A DNA stretch of 64,000 bases from the NCBI RefSeq assembly GCF_000801105.2, contig NC_079519.1, positions 9,422,668 through 9,486,667 of the forward strand, in the 5' to 3' direction. Positions 36,766 to 48,938 of the stretch are shown one piece after another (the stretch's first letter is position 1; every line of letters begins with the position of its first letter). A program made the position numbers and the translations under genes. Under the pieces are notes generated by a model. It was not told the DNA's origin. It did not search any database and worked only from the letters and a program-made list of their open reading frames with translations. Source of the DNA: Raphanus sativus (Eukaryota > Streptophyta > Magnoliopsida > Brassicales > Brassicaceae).

Positions 36766-37479
36766 GTAACTATGTTCTTTTGTTCACACAGTCTCATTTT
36801 CCTTTACATCTTTGAATTGACTAGTAGATCAACAGCATAGCTTTGGAAGACTATGTATTCACAATGCCTAATTACTTAGTATGATGAAATTTTTTATGTG
36901 TGTGTGCTCTACTAGTGTTCGAAATGCATTTGCTTAGATAAATTGTTGCTTAATTTAAGATTCCGGTACGTACCTCGATAATACGGGTTATATTGACAGT
37001 TTCATGAGTCGATTTCAACGTTCAGAAAGCATAAGATTGGTCCCAAGCCCGGACGGCCTGCAAGTCATGTCATTTGAATAATTTATTTGGGGACAGAATG
37101 ATATTTATATATCAACCACATGAATTTTATTGACTGAAATGATGCTCAATCTTGCTAGTTGCTACGCACAAATCTGGACCTAGTCCCAAGTCCCAACTTG
37201 CAAACTTCAAAATACCTTGAGCTTTTTACCACATCGATCTCAAATCACATATATAGAGGTTTACTTTTTGTTATCTTAGGTATATAATTTATTGTTCCAA
37301 ATAAATAAAAACACAAATACAATTTATTGATAAACAGCTCGCATGGCAACCATGATTAAACATCATTGCTTAAAACTTTAAATCAAAACAATAACATAAC
37401 TACAACAATTAAGTTGGTGAAGTAGACGTACAAGAGAGCATGCATTTTTATTTATAAAGCACCATTAAGGAATTTGTTC
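36766..37479. other. Spacer between the RIN13-like pseudogene and COMT1b
   Basis: A loose repeat of aactatggatttacaatgc and gactatgtattcacaatgcc occurs near 36750-36870. The last ~200 bp are the COMT1b 3' flank. No gene or clear element end seen. Confidence 0.45.
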
Positions 37480-37989
37480 TCAGATCTTCTTGAGCAGCTC
37501 AATAACGTAAACACCGAAAACGTTGCAAACAACTGTGATGCCTTTGAAGCCTGATCCTTTGGCCAATGCCTCAAACTCTTTCTCGGTCCGTTCTTTGCCT
37601 CCAGGATTGAGAGCCACACTACAAAAAAAGTCTACATTGATAGCATATTGTTATAGCACGTTTTACTGAACTGCTATCGTAGATGATTTAAAAAAAATTG
37701 TATTATATAATAGCGTTACATAAATGCTATGATATCGAAAAATGCTATGATAGTGAAAATGTGTCTCCTCCTCTATCTTCTCCTACCGGTTTCTTCTCTA
37801 CGAGTATAAACATCTTTAGAAAGAAAATAACAAGTTTATTTATTTTGGTTTCATTGTTTTTCTCGTAGTAAAGATCTGATACGGAACTGTTTAGTACAGA
37901 ATTGCTAACATGGGTTTTAATTCACTGTTACAAAAGTCTTCATACTATGTTCTAGATTTTCCTTTCTTCTTCACCTCGACAACATCTCT

Positions 37990-38120
37990 GTAAACTCACC
38001 TCTGTAAATCTGTCCAGAGACAACACTGAGTCAAAGTCCGAGACTGAGAGATTACCCTTCCGGTCTAAAAGCAGATTCCCCGGTTTAACATCACCGTCTA
38101 CAACGCCTAGGCTTCCAACA
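37990..38120 (-). pseudogene. Captured protein kinase fragment (catalytic loop to DFG region)
   Basis: On minus the frame reads DGDVKPGNLLLDRKGNLSVS followed by DFDSVLSLDRFTE. This matches kinase subdomains VIb-VII (H/D-x-D-x-K-P-x-N, then DFG, here DFD). It ends at a consensus donor, ACAGAG followed by gtgagt (about 37997). The original His-Arg-Asp is changed and only ~40 residues remain, so it is a non-functional captured exon. Confidence 0.6.
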
Positions 38121-38148
38121 GAACATGCGGAGATCAGCTGCTGGTTTT

Positions 38149-38471
38149 AGACCCTGAAGCGTGAAGACATTGAGTTTCAGAGACTGGAGAGAAGCAACAC
38201 GAGCACTGATCTTATCAAAGGCGTCGACTTTACATCTAGGCTTTTCACCAGAATCATCTCCGTTTCTTCTTGTGTAAACCCAATACCTCGAAAAATCAAA
38301 AACAGAGACTCTGCATTTCTGCAACAGAAGAATGAGACTTATAAGACGCATACCAGATGTTTGTGAAAATAGTACTTTAGAGAGAAGTAAAAAAATCCAC
38401 CTACTCATTTGAGTTTTGCCATCAATCGTAGAAGTAGGGCAGTTGCATCGGTGAATTATAGAGAGAGCCAT
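38149..38471 (-). pseudogene. Captured mTERF (PTAC15-like) fragment with intron
   Basis: On minus, the end of exon 1 (STIDGKTQM) is followed by intron sequence with recognisable similarity to intron 1 of the gene at 9270-10858 (tataagacgcataccagatg versus tataagatgcacaccaagtg on plus). Then comes the start of exon 2: VDAFDKISARVASLQSLKLN followed by VFTLQGL, compared with DKISARVASLQSLKLDGFAL in the intact gene. Retention of the intron shows capture at the DNA level. The donor site is changed and only ~40 codons of exon 2 remain. Confidence 0.85.
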
Positions 38472-41400
38472 AATTACTTTTGAACCAAAATTGTAAAGGA
38501 GCCAAAACCCAAATAAAATCAGTCAAAATTGGAACAAAAAAAATGTAACCCCTAAAACTACAATCCGTAAATTATATAACCTCCAAACTATAACCCCTAA
38601 ACTACAAAGGTGTGTGAGTAGTGTTTAGAGTTTAGATTAAAGATAAAAATATGAGGTTTTTGAAGGGTTTAAGCATAAGATTTGAAAATGTATAAAAAAT
38701 AATTTGATGTACTTCAAACCCTAAACCCTAAAACTTAACCCCAAACTTTATATTATGACTACAAATTCTAAACTCAAAAACTTAACCCCAAACCTTATAT
38801 CACATTTAAAATCCTAAACTATAAACACAATTCCTAATTTCTTTTTTTAGTCTCAATCTTAAGCTGAGATTAAAATTTTAATATTTTAGAAAAATTAATT
38901 TCAAATATTAAATATAAACCTCAAACTAAATATATATATATATATATACATATCAAATTTCTTATAAAAATTTGAAATCTAATCATTTTAATGTTATATC
39001 ATTATTTTATAAATTTAAATTAATAACTATTGTTATATAAACAAAATTAGTCAAAAAAAATAATTACAGTTACTAAAATAAAATAATAACTACTAAAATT
39101 TTAAAAACCAAAATTTTCATATAACAACAAAATCAAAATATAACCATTAAACTTGTAATTATTCAACATGTCTAAGTTCTTATTCAGAATCTCCAAATTG
39201 CAAATTTTATTATTTTTCTATAGATTATACACTTTAATAATAAAATTGGACAACAAAATAAATTATAAAGAAAGTAAAAAGGTGGACTGCTGTTGGTTAA
39301 TGCAAGAAAGGTGCGGATCACTCCTTTTCTAATGTTAACCGTTGATGGAGCTTTGATCCAATGGATAGAATGCTTTCAATATTTTATTTTATTTTTGCTT
39401 TAGGTCCTTTGTCTTTGTTTCTCTCATCTCTCTCAGATCTTCATCTCTTCTTTTCCTCTACGAAACTCACCACCACAAAGTCTTTCTTCTCCACATCAAT
39501 CTGCAAATAAAAAGGAGATCCAAATACACATCACTCTTATACGCTCCTCCTCTCCTATCTGAATGGCTCCTTCTCCTCCCTGAACCCTTTTCCGTGAAGC
39601 TTCCTCCGTGCTCCTCCGACCGCCTTCTCCGTGAAGCCTCGTCCTCCGTTTTGGTGGCGAAGATGAAGGCGTGAAAGGAGACGACGTCATGAAGAAGGGA
39701 GATGCGACGGAGGTGGTACGGAGATGACAGAGGAAGAAGACGATGTGGTGGAGATGGGGTAGTGACGAACCAGAAACGGAGGCAGAGGTAGATGCGGTTC
39801 AGAAAAAGGTGAATTGAGGCTGAGGCATGAAACACAAGGAGGCGCGGAGACGCGGAAGCAAGATGTAGCAGATGAGATGAGGTGGTGGGCGGCGGTTTAG
39901 GTTTAGGTTTAGGTTAATTAGGTTTTGGTTTAATGTGTTTTAGTTAGTGTATGGTTTAATTTGTTCTGGTTTACTTAATTTTGGTTTAGTTTTGTTAAAC
40001 TGATTTTATTGTAAACTGATTTTAATTAATAATAAAATTTCATTTTAATTATATTTAATTTTGATTTAATTATTAATTATTTAATTTGTAATTAATTAAT
40101 TTTAATTAAATAATCAAATTATTTTTTAATTATTTTATTTCTAATTATAGCATTATATCAATGTCATTATAAATACATCGTAGCACGAATAAGATGATAT
40201 AGTTAAGTTAGTAATATCATTCATGTATTGCTATCGTATCGTCACATTTTATAGCGTCAAAAAAGTGTTATCATAGAGTAGGTACCTATGATGGCTGCCG
40301 ATGACATAGCAGATCATAAAATGCTATGAAAGGTCTACTATAGCGTTTATCATGAGCTAAGAATGTTAATATTTGTTGTAGTGCCAGCATAATGCAGTCC
40401 ACATTGACTACTTGTTTGGTCGACAGGCTTGAGTCTAGTGTCTCTGGAAGTATACACTCTGCCAAGACCACTTTTCCATTGTCTGGAAGCGCCTCGTAAC
40501 AATTCTTCAATAATTTTAAACAGTGTTCGTCACTCCAGTCATGGCATATCCACTGTTACAACAATGAGAAGAATCCAACGAGAATTATTTGATTATCATT
40601 TCATTATAGTGTCAAGAGTGTTCAGTATATGAAACTACTATTTATTGGGGGCCAAACCTTCATGAAAATGGCATCACCCTTGGGGACACTTACAAACATA
40701 TCTCCTCCAACATGCTCAATACCTACAATATTTTTTTCAGAAATCAAACTCTAATCAAGTTTAACACAAGAAAACCGGGTTTTGCAACATGCCGAAAACA
40801 TGTTAGTAATACCGGGATGAGATGGAGCATCTACTATGACATGAGGGAGATCAAAGTTGACGCCTTTAAGATTAGGGTACTTAGAGACAATCATTTTTAG
40901 AGTAGCACCAATGCCACCTCCGACATCAACCAAGGAGACCAAACCCTCAAAGCCCTTATAGGTCTCAAGAATCTTCTTCATGGTGATAGTGGAATGGTTA
41001 GACATTCCATTGTTGAACACCGTGTTGAAGCTAAGGTCAGTCCCATGGTACTCAAACGCGCTCATGCCATAAGCTTTATTGAATGGAATCCCACCATCAA
41101 GAATTGCATCCTTCAAATGGTACCTGCAACAAATCTCTTTGACATGAATTTAAGAAAGCAAACATATACACACTCCTTTAGCTTAACTATCCCTTCACCA
41201 TATTTCTTAAAGAAATCAATTAAGTCTTTATCACTATTTATAAAATATGTTTTGAAATTGTATGATACAATTTGTATTTATTTTATATCTCTTACTGTAA
41301 ACTATCAAATATATATTAAACTGTTGGGAGATAGTGTTTTCTAATAATCTAGTATTAAACTAAATAATCAGTTATTAGTTTCCCTCGGTAAAAAGCAACA

Positions 41401-42841
41401 TGCGTTCGCCACAATTTATATTTCAATCCCATCCGTGAATAATCGGTTGGGAAATAGTGTTGTATTCTTACAGTGAAAGGCTATTTTATTATTTAAATTT
41501 GAAGCGGTCAGTAGAACAACCAGTAAAACTTCAAAAATGTTACTTTCGGATTTGTGACGCTCTAAAATAATTGGATAAATCATTTACAGCAGAGGGAATA
41601 ACCGAATAACTATTGTTTACCAAAAAAAAAACTATTGCTTTTGCTCTATGCAAACGTATCTTCTAGCTGATCTTGATTGTGGCCACACGTAATATTAGAT
41701 CGATAAACGGGCCACGCTCTAAAAAGCAAGTGATGGTACTGTCATCTTATTGATGACCAAACCAACATAGTTGAATTTTATGCCTTTTTATTTATTTTAA
41801 TTCATATATTCTTTTTCCTAAAGTCATTTAGAGTCATTTTAAGTAATTTCTCTAAAAAAAAAGTACTTTGTTAGTCTTTTTAATCGTTGTAACATATGAC
41901 AGGACCTGTATAATTTTGGTGCAGTAACAATTCAAGGTCTTTGGACTGTGGGGATCTCTCTTCTGTATTCGAAGTACATCAACAAAGAAGCATAACGTAT
42001 AAAAATGTCATCTTTAACACGTAATTATCCCAATATGATTTTGCATAGTATTATATAATATTACTCATATGATGTTTAGCATAATAAGATATTGGGCTTA
42101 TTTGCTAAACAACCAAAAAAAAAATTAAAACTAAATTTTTAGAAAGAGAGTAGAAAGAGATAGGAAGAGAAAATAGGAAAGAGAGAGTGTTTTTTGTTAG
42201 TGAATTTTGGTTTTTGTTGTGTATATTAGGTGCAATTTCCCTAAGATATTAACAGAAGTTATATTTTATAATATAGCTCATATGATATAACCTATTGCTT
42301 AAACGGTTTCGTAAATACTTATCAGCTTTCTTTTTCTTTAAAAAAAAATACTTACCAGCTTCCCATGAAGACTTTGTCATGATTCAGGAGACAAAGAGCA
42401 GCTATCGAGACACCATCTTCGTTCTTGGTGAAATACTTGCAAACCGGCCCAAGCCCGTAAAGCCGGTTGACGCCGTCTTGAACCGTACGGACGGTGCAAG
42501 TGAGGACGGAGTAAGCCGTAAGAAGACGGAGGATACGTTCAAGCATGGCCGGAGCTTCGGGGTTTTTGGTCGGAAGATGAGAAGAGATCTCAGATGCAGA
42601 CATGGGAGAACAGTTCCTGGCCATGATCTCGAGAAGATCGAGCTCTATAGCTGATTTTAAAGCCATAGGGAGAACTGAGGCACTGGCTAACTGTATGGCA
42701 AAGAGGGCAGTTTCGTCGTCCGTGACTTGCACTGGAGTTGACTGTGTCTCTGCCGTTGAGATCATTTTCGTGAAATTTGTGAGATTTTAGAATGCTTTGT
42801 TTTTGGGTTTCTATGTGTGATAAGTGAAAATGAGAAGTGGT

Positions 42842-42852
42842 CTATTTTATAG
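42842..42852 (-). promoter_or_regulatory. COMT1b TATA box
   Basis: On minus this reads ctataaaatag, ~77 bp upstream of the ATG at 42765. That leaves room for a ~45-nt leader. Confidence 0.55.
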
Positions 42853-43188
42853 GAAATTGAGATGCATAGGTTTAGGTTTCCCAACATGTAGGGCTGTAAC
42901 GTATGTCCGTAACTAAATATTTAATCTTTCGTTTATTATGATATTATCCGTTTAGATTTAAGGTTTTACAGATTTATTTTTGGGTAGGTTTAGACTAAAA
43001 ATAAATATTAAATTATCTTAACTCTAATATCCGATGTGAAATTTGAATTGTATATTTCTCATAATAATTCTTCCGTCAAACAAATGAACAGAGATCATTG
43101 GTTCTGATACTAATTTTATGTGTATGTTTTCATAGGTCAAAAGCTTACTAAAATTAGATATCTATCACCAGACGTCAAATCCCTCGAT

Positions 43189-43357
43189 TATGAGCTTGCT
43201 CTGCTTTACCTATATTACATTTAGTCTGTTCCCTCGCAAACAGAATCTGCTCTCTTTGCCATACAGTTAGATTTCTGTATCCTCCAAGATATCTATGAGC
43301 TTGCTCTGCTTTACCTATACTACGTTTAGTCTATTCCCTCGCAAACAGAATCTGCTC
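43189..43357. repeat. Two ~64-bp direct repeats, period 105
   Basis: tatgagcttgctctgcttta begins at 43189 and 43294. Both copies run through ttccctcgcaaacagaatc. The surrounding 42860-43600 is otherwise featureless spacer. Confidence 0.8.
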
Positions 43358-43603
43358 GCTGATATCCTTGCAAAGATAGACAGATAGTACTGCTGGAATT
43401 CTCTGCACCAGTGTAACTCTATCCTTCTAATATAAATGCTAATTTGCGTTAAAAATGTTTATTTTCAGTCAAAAATTTGTTTAGCTTTTGTTTTTATAGC
43501 TTGTCGTTCCTTCCAAGTTTATTACTCTTTCAAACTTTATACACATTTTTTGTAGTTACCTTTTTCACACAAAAAAAAAAATTCGCGGTTTCACCTCATA
43601 TTA

Positions 43604-44580
43604 TTTTTTTTGCTAAATTGTAAATATCATTCATGAAATGAAAGTTTGGTTACAATGATATTGAAACCATGATCTACTTAAAAGCCATTCTGTTTCTAGA
43701 GACTGCAAAAAAAGTTTAAAAAAATCTCTAGAAAACAAGTGAATCAGTCCTAGTCTAATGAAAACTTGGAACTGATATTGATCAAGAACAGACGACGACA
43801 ATAGTTCCCATAGATAACACTTCTCGATCTCCCAGTGGACTAATAAATCAAGAGTAAAGCTCATACAGGTTGCTTGAAGTTCCAGTGGAACACTCACCCG
43901 AAAGTGGCTCCCTTAGGCATCGACAGAAACGGCAGACAAACGGCTCCGGAGCTCCTTAGGAGGAGGACGACAAGCAGACTTATAAGAGCTAGCTCGACTG
44001 AAGAAACCAAAAATTCCCGACATGACCCCGATGGCGATGAAGAACAAACTAAGGTCAAGCGTAGTCGGTAAATAACTCCCCCAAACCGGCGACGCGACAC
44101 AAACATACGTGGCAACATCAAGGGAACTCAAGGTAATTTTGTCGGAGTTAAGAGAGTGGGATTGAAGCACAGGAGGAGACACAAGTCACCTCGAAAAGCA
44201 GGCGCATGCGGTAGGATATGACGACTCGGTTCCCAGCAGAAGACACGGTTCACTAGGTCGTCCTCAAAACCTTGTCTCCGATGTCAAGAAGCAAGGAGGT
44301 GAGCCATCAAAACACTATAGTTAACACTATGGCAGTCGTCGATTGAACTACAGCAGAGGTTCTCCGAGCGATGGATCTAAACACCGCCTTTTTCTCCAGA
44401 TGGAGAGGAGAAGCTCACATGGACCTTGAGACAAACCGAACCTGGTCACACGGGTACAAGCCAGAACCGACAGAGATAGGAAGAGGAAGCGACGCAGGTC
44501 CCTCTTCGCCGGCAGAAGCAAGATCAGATCAGATCTGACCCAGATCTGCTCCGATAGACTGGTATCAGCCATTAACATAA
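43604..44580 (-). mobile_element. Probable third retroposon-like insertion (minus)
   Basis: The left edge is an oligo-T run (43604-43611) followed by sequence that on minus reads tgaatgatatttacaattta before the A run, like a retroposon 3' end. The body is GC-richer than its surroundings, resembling the two ~0.8-kb retroposons. I could not find a TSD, so borders are approximate. Short overlapping ORFs exist on both strands; none is recognisable. Confidence 0.4.
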
Positions 44581-45308
44581 AATATTAACATAAAATTAAC
44601 ATAAAATAACAGCCATTAAGCCCAAATAATAATAGTGGTTATAAATTCTATAAATATAAAAATGTCTAATAATAGATAAACTTTCAAAAGCAAACCAACA
44701 ATTTGATTCTTATATTTATCAGAAAAAAAAAAGAAAAAAAATTGATTCTTATGACAACAAACACATTCAAATTATTAGACTATATATATGTCCTAAAAGA
44801 AAAATCTTAACCATTTCTGTCGGTGACAGAAACCAATGTAAAGACAACGACAGCACTCGTTCCTTGATCAAAAGTAGTCCACACGTCCTACCTAACACCG
44901 TTACGTCATAATAGTGATTAAAAAACTTTCACTACCAATAAACGAAAAAATAAAAGAAAAATTTCATATTTATCATTTATTAGTATTAATGTTTACCAAA
45001 AACAAAAAAAACATTTTAAAAAACATTATCCTCATTAGAGGACAAAAGATCCTTATATGTTTGTTCTTTATATATAATAAATAATTATTTAAATAAATAA
45101 ATACAAAAACAAAAACATACTTTTTATGTTTTCGAATTATATTTTTTCGAAACTCGAACTCTAAATTCTAAACCCTCGTCTCTATACTCTAAACCATTAA
45201 TACTCAGTTCCACCTTCAATTTTAAATCCTAAATCTTATCTCTCGATTCTAAATTTTAAGTTTAAAATAGTTAATTCTATGGTTATAAATATTTTTTTTC
45301 TTTAAAGG
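44581..45308. other. AT-rich spacer
   Basis: It includes attaacataaaa iterations at 44572-44610 and no recognisable gene or element borders. Confidence 0.5.
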
Positions 45309-46126
45309 TAAAGATAAAAACAACACTTAGATTCACTCCTTATGGTAAACCTTTAAATTCACTCATCTCCTTAAAACCAATCAAAGTGCCGTGTAGGTAA
45401 TTAAATAAATATTAAATTATTAAAAAATAATTAAAAAATAACGTTAAATTTTAGTGACACTAATTAAATCCTATATTCTAAATCTTTAATTCTAAACCAA
45501 AACATATACCTTAAATCCAAATCTTAAACCCTAAACCTAAACTATATATCGAAAATCCAAAATCCAAACCATATACCCTAAACCATCCTATATCCTATAC
45601 CTTAAACCCAAATCCTATACCATAAACCCAAACCATATATCTTAAACCCAAAGTATATATCCTAAACTCAAATCTTATACCCTAAATCCAATCGTAAACC
45701 CTAAAACCAAATCTTTAAGTTTAGGATTTGGATTTAAGATCTAGAATTTAGGTTTAAGATATACGGTTTGAGTTTAATTAGGGTGTAGGATTTGAGTTTA
45801 AGGTATAGGATATATGATGGATTTAGGATATAGACTTTGGATTTAGGGTTTATGGTTTGAGTTTAAGGTTTAGAATTTAAGTTTAGTGTATATGATTTGG
45901 GTTTATGGTATAAAGTTTGGGTTTATAGTATATATTTGGGTTTAAAATTTAATATTTAGGGTTTAGGGTTTAGTCAGAATCATTAAAATTGACGTTATTT
46001 TTCTTTTTAACTATTTTTTAATATTTTTTTATTTAATTATCTACATGATAATTTGATTGATTTTAAAGGGATATGTGAATTTAAAAGTTCACCATAGAGG
46101 TGAACCCAAATCTTGTCCTAAAGATA
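45309..46126. mobile_element. Foldback element with telomere-like arms
   Basis: 45317-46118 (802 bp) is one large imperfect palindrome centred near 45720. The left arm is rich in ccctaaa/aaacccaa variants, the right arm in tttaggg/gggttta variants. Outer parts pair as ttcac..ctTATGGTaAAC..TTTAAATTCAC on plus and its complement. The 8-bp TSD taaagata flanks it (45309-45316, 46119-46126). No ORF. Confidence 0.82.
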
Positions 46127-46580
46127 ATAGCGATTAATGCAAACATGAAAAATGTTATTATCATTATATATGAATATGGTATTTTGGCAATTTTCCTAAA
46201 ATAAAAAGGGAAAATTTACCAAATAATTAATTTCTCAAAACATATTAAGAATATAGCATCACTTTTTGGGTAATTAAATCTGTGACAAATTTACAAAGAT
46301 TCTTCCAATATTATCTTTTATGTTTATAAGTTACAGGTCAAAGGGAGAGAAGATATGACGTTGATGGAAAAGCGAGTTACAAATTACAATCATAACTTTA
46401 CAAAAAAAAAGAAAGAATGATGAAAATATCATTGATGATGTTGTTTTCATTTAAAAAAGAAACAGTATAGACTTTGGAGAAATAGTATAAATTTGATGGA
46501 TTTTTCTATTTAAATCATAAATCATATCTTCTATCCACCTTCAACCATTAAATACTAAACCCTAAATTATGATTCCTAAA

Positions 46581-48593
46581 CCCCACTACAAAAAATATGT
46601 ACATTTTTAGCTCACAAAAAATGCTATGGTAGGGCTTTTATAACATTTTCTGTTATGCTATGTCATCGGCAGCCATCATAGATACCTCTTTTACGATAGC
46701 ATTTTTTATTGACGCTATGAAATGTGTAGATATTATAGCAATACTTAGATGATATTATTGATTTAACTATAACACTATTTTTTTGTTACGAATTGATTAT
46801 ACATTTATATTTCGTGCTATAATAGATCTTATACGATAGCAATTGTATATTGCTATTATAATTTTATTTATAGCACTGTAAAATACTATAAAATTTTACA
46901 TATTTAATTTACACAATTGAATTATAATATAAATTAGAAGTAAAATTTATCAAAATTTAAAATTTAAATTTAATTATTTTATTAATTAAAATCAACTTAC
47001 AAATAAAATTTGTTTTTACAAATCTAAACCATAATTTTTTTAAAAATATAAGCAACCGGAACACACTAAACCAAAAACTAATTAACCAAAATCTAAACCT
47101 AATTAACCAGACCCTAATTAACTCTAAACCTAATCTCTCTGCTGCCGCCTCCCTCCTCCTTAGCCTCTTTCTTCTGGATGTCTTCCTCCATTCTGTCTCC
47201 ATCTCCGGCACCATCGACGACGACCGTGAGGGGCAAGCTCGAGACGTCTTCTCTGCCCACGTCCACTTTGCTCATGACCACTCTTCTCACGGCCACTCTG
47301 CTCCCGACCTCCACCTTTACCAGCACAAAAAAATCACATTACATATGTATTCAGTCTCCATTTCTGTAGATTGTTGTGAGATGAGTTCTTGTGTTGTGGA
47401 AATACAGAGTACACTGGCTTCTAAAGAGCAGGTTTTCTCTTAGAGAGCTTAATCCACCTACTGCAAGTTAGATACATGGCAACAAACAATCGAAAGAAGT
47501 AGAATCGTTTAGCTAAAGGGATAGAGGAACTGAGCGAGAGAATTGCTGTCACTTTCCAACACCAACATACTGGTTAGAGGCCACTGCTCTTCATTTGTAC
47601 AGATGCTCTGTATTTTGGAGACCAGAGGCCACTGCCTAGAATCATCACGTACATAACCCATAAACAAGACAACTAGATATCAGTATCAAAGAAAGCACAT
47701 ACATCAAACATAAGATTCAAGATATATTACAACAAGCCCTGAACCAGAAACAGTTGTATCATAGAAAAAAGAGAGTGCGAAAGAAATCAAAAGGGTTTTT
47801 CAACTTACGTATTGACTGAAGCAAAGCCTTTGCTCGTTTTGAGCTGTGGAATTCATTACCCTATTCAAAACATCTGCAACAAACAGACCATAACACAGTT
47901 ATCTTCCTTTTCTAGGCCAGTCTGCAAATAGGTTGACGATGACACCACGACGAACTTAACGGCAAAGCTCTTGGAGACGGAGTTAATTTTTCTTCGGACC
48001 AAGCGAAGATTGGGACTGAGAAAAGTCAATTTTGCGTCGGCGAAATCTTGGAGACTGAGCTCGGTTTTGGTGTGGAGCTGAGTGGCGACGAAGAAGACGA
48101 GGATGAAGCAAGGTCGTGGAGATGATGAATTTGGAGATTACATAGTCGTCGAGATGGAACAAGTTCGTTGATGATATCTGAATCGGATTCTGGATCTGAG
48201 AAAGATGATGATGCGATTGATGATAGGGATTACGCCATCTATGTATGTTGCTCGAAGCATATTCATCATGGTCGAGACAGACTTGAATCTTGGTTGATTA
48301 TTTGTGAATCGAAGGGAGAGGGTTGTGGTGATTGACAGGATTTGTTTTCTTAGGGTTCGTTCTAGGAGAAAGAGGGAAAATGAGAGTTAAGAGAGAGGGA
48401 AAACGAGAGATGGGAGAGGGAACGTTTATGATTTTCAGTACCTGATTTTAGGTTCCAACTTACTAAAATTATTTTATAGCATTTAGGTAATGCTGTTATA
48501 GATTTCTAAAATTTTATACTCATCTACAATAGCAGTTTAGTAAAAACGAGCTATAATATTATGCTATGAATGTTAATTTTTTTTGTAGTGCCC
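46581..48593. mobile_element. Second CACTA element (non-autonomous)
   Basis: 46584-48590 (2,007 bp) begins CACTACAAAAAAT and ends TTTTTTGTAGTG, with 3-bp TSD ccc. The 24-nt stretch 46657-46680 is the exact reverse complement of 40287-40310 in the first CACTA, so they are one family in opposite orientations. The interior holds an exon-like segment on minus (about 47809-47873) bounded by ttgttgcag and gtaagttg. A CTCC-rich segment lies at 47130-47330. No transposase seen. Confidence 0.9.
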
Positions 48594-48938
48594 TAAACCA
48601 AATATAAAGTATAATATAGTATATATTTATAATATGATAAATATATGAAAAAGTAAGATATTTCATTTTATGCAAATGGTATAGAATATAGGAAGAGATA
48701 AAGAAATGGAAACGGAACTATACGATAAAAAAATTGTGTTGAAATTTGTTTATAAACTTTTCCAATATTCAAACCAAAAAAAAATTTATACTACAAAAAA
48801 TACGACAAAATGAACGATAGAGAAAAGAAGCATAATTGATTGTTTAATTTAAAGGAAATAAAATAGAAATACGTAAAAATAGATTACTATATATTAAATA
48901 GTATAGTATTACATAAATAGTTACACTAAATAAAACAT

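Larger units (their letters stand above)
37614..40386 (-). mobile_element. Pack-CACTA element with captured gene fragments, in COMT1b exon 4
   Basis: 37617-40383 (2,767 bp) begins CACTACAAAAAAA and ends TTTGTTGTAGTG, with 3-bp TSD cca on both sides (37614-37616, 40384-40386), diagnostic of En/Spm-CACTA elements. Subterminal regions carry many gctat/atagc motifs. Inside, on minus, are a piece of an mTERF gene (38471-38149) and a piece of a protein kinase gene (38120-37990). A degenerate ccctaaa-rich tract (38500-38860) and a GC-richer segment (39420-39900) complete it. No transposase seen. Confidence 0.93.
37480..42765 (-). pseudogene. COMT1: Caffeate/5-hydroxyferulate O-methyltransferase 1-like, copy b (disrupted by CACTA)
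   Basis: Exons on minus: 42765-42356, 41123-40813, 40722-40658, then the last exon 40552-40384 and 37613-37480 with a CACTA element between. Ignoring the element and one TSD copy, the exons total 1,089 nt (362 aa) with no frameshift. The N-terminus is [20 protein letters not shown], the SAM motif [10 protein letters not shown] is in exon 2, and the catalytic His is in the exon 4 HDWSDEH segment. The insertion falls after the codons for DCIML(A), removing the last ~45 residues, which in COMT1 contribute to the methyltransferase fold and active site. Intron 1 is 1,232 bp. A TATA box lies at 42842-42852 on minus. It is a paralogue of 16202-20243 in the same orientation, so a tandem pair now spread over 26 kb. 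Confidence 0.92.

Noticed and set aside
38500..38860. Separate telomere-like satellite
   Set aside because: Degenerate ccctaaa words without a regular period, inside the CACTA element.
45480..46000. True interstitial telomere
   Set aside because: The repeats are degenerate and form an inverted palindrome with an 8-bp TSD, better explained by a foldback element.
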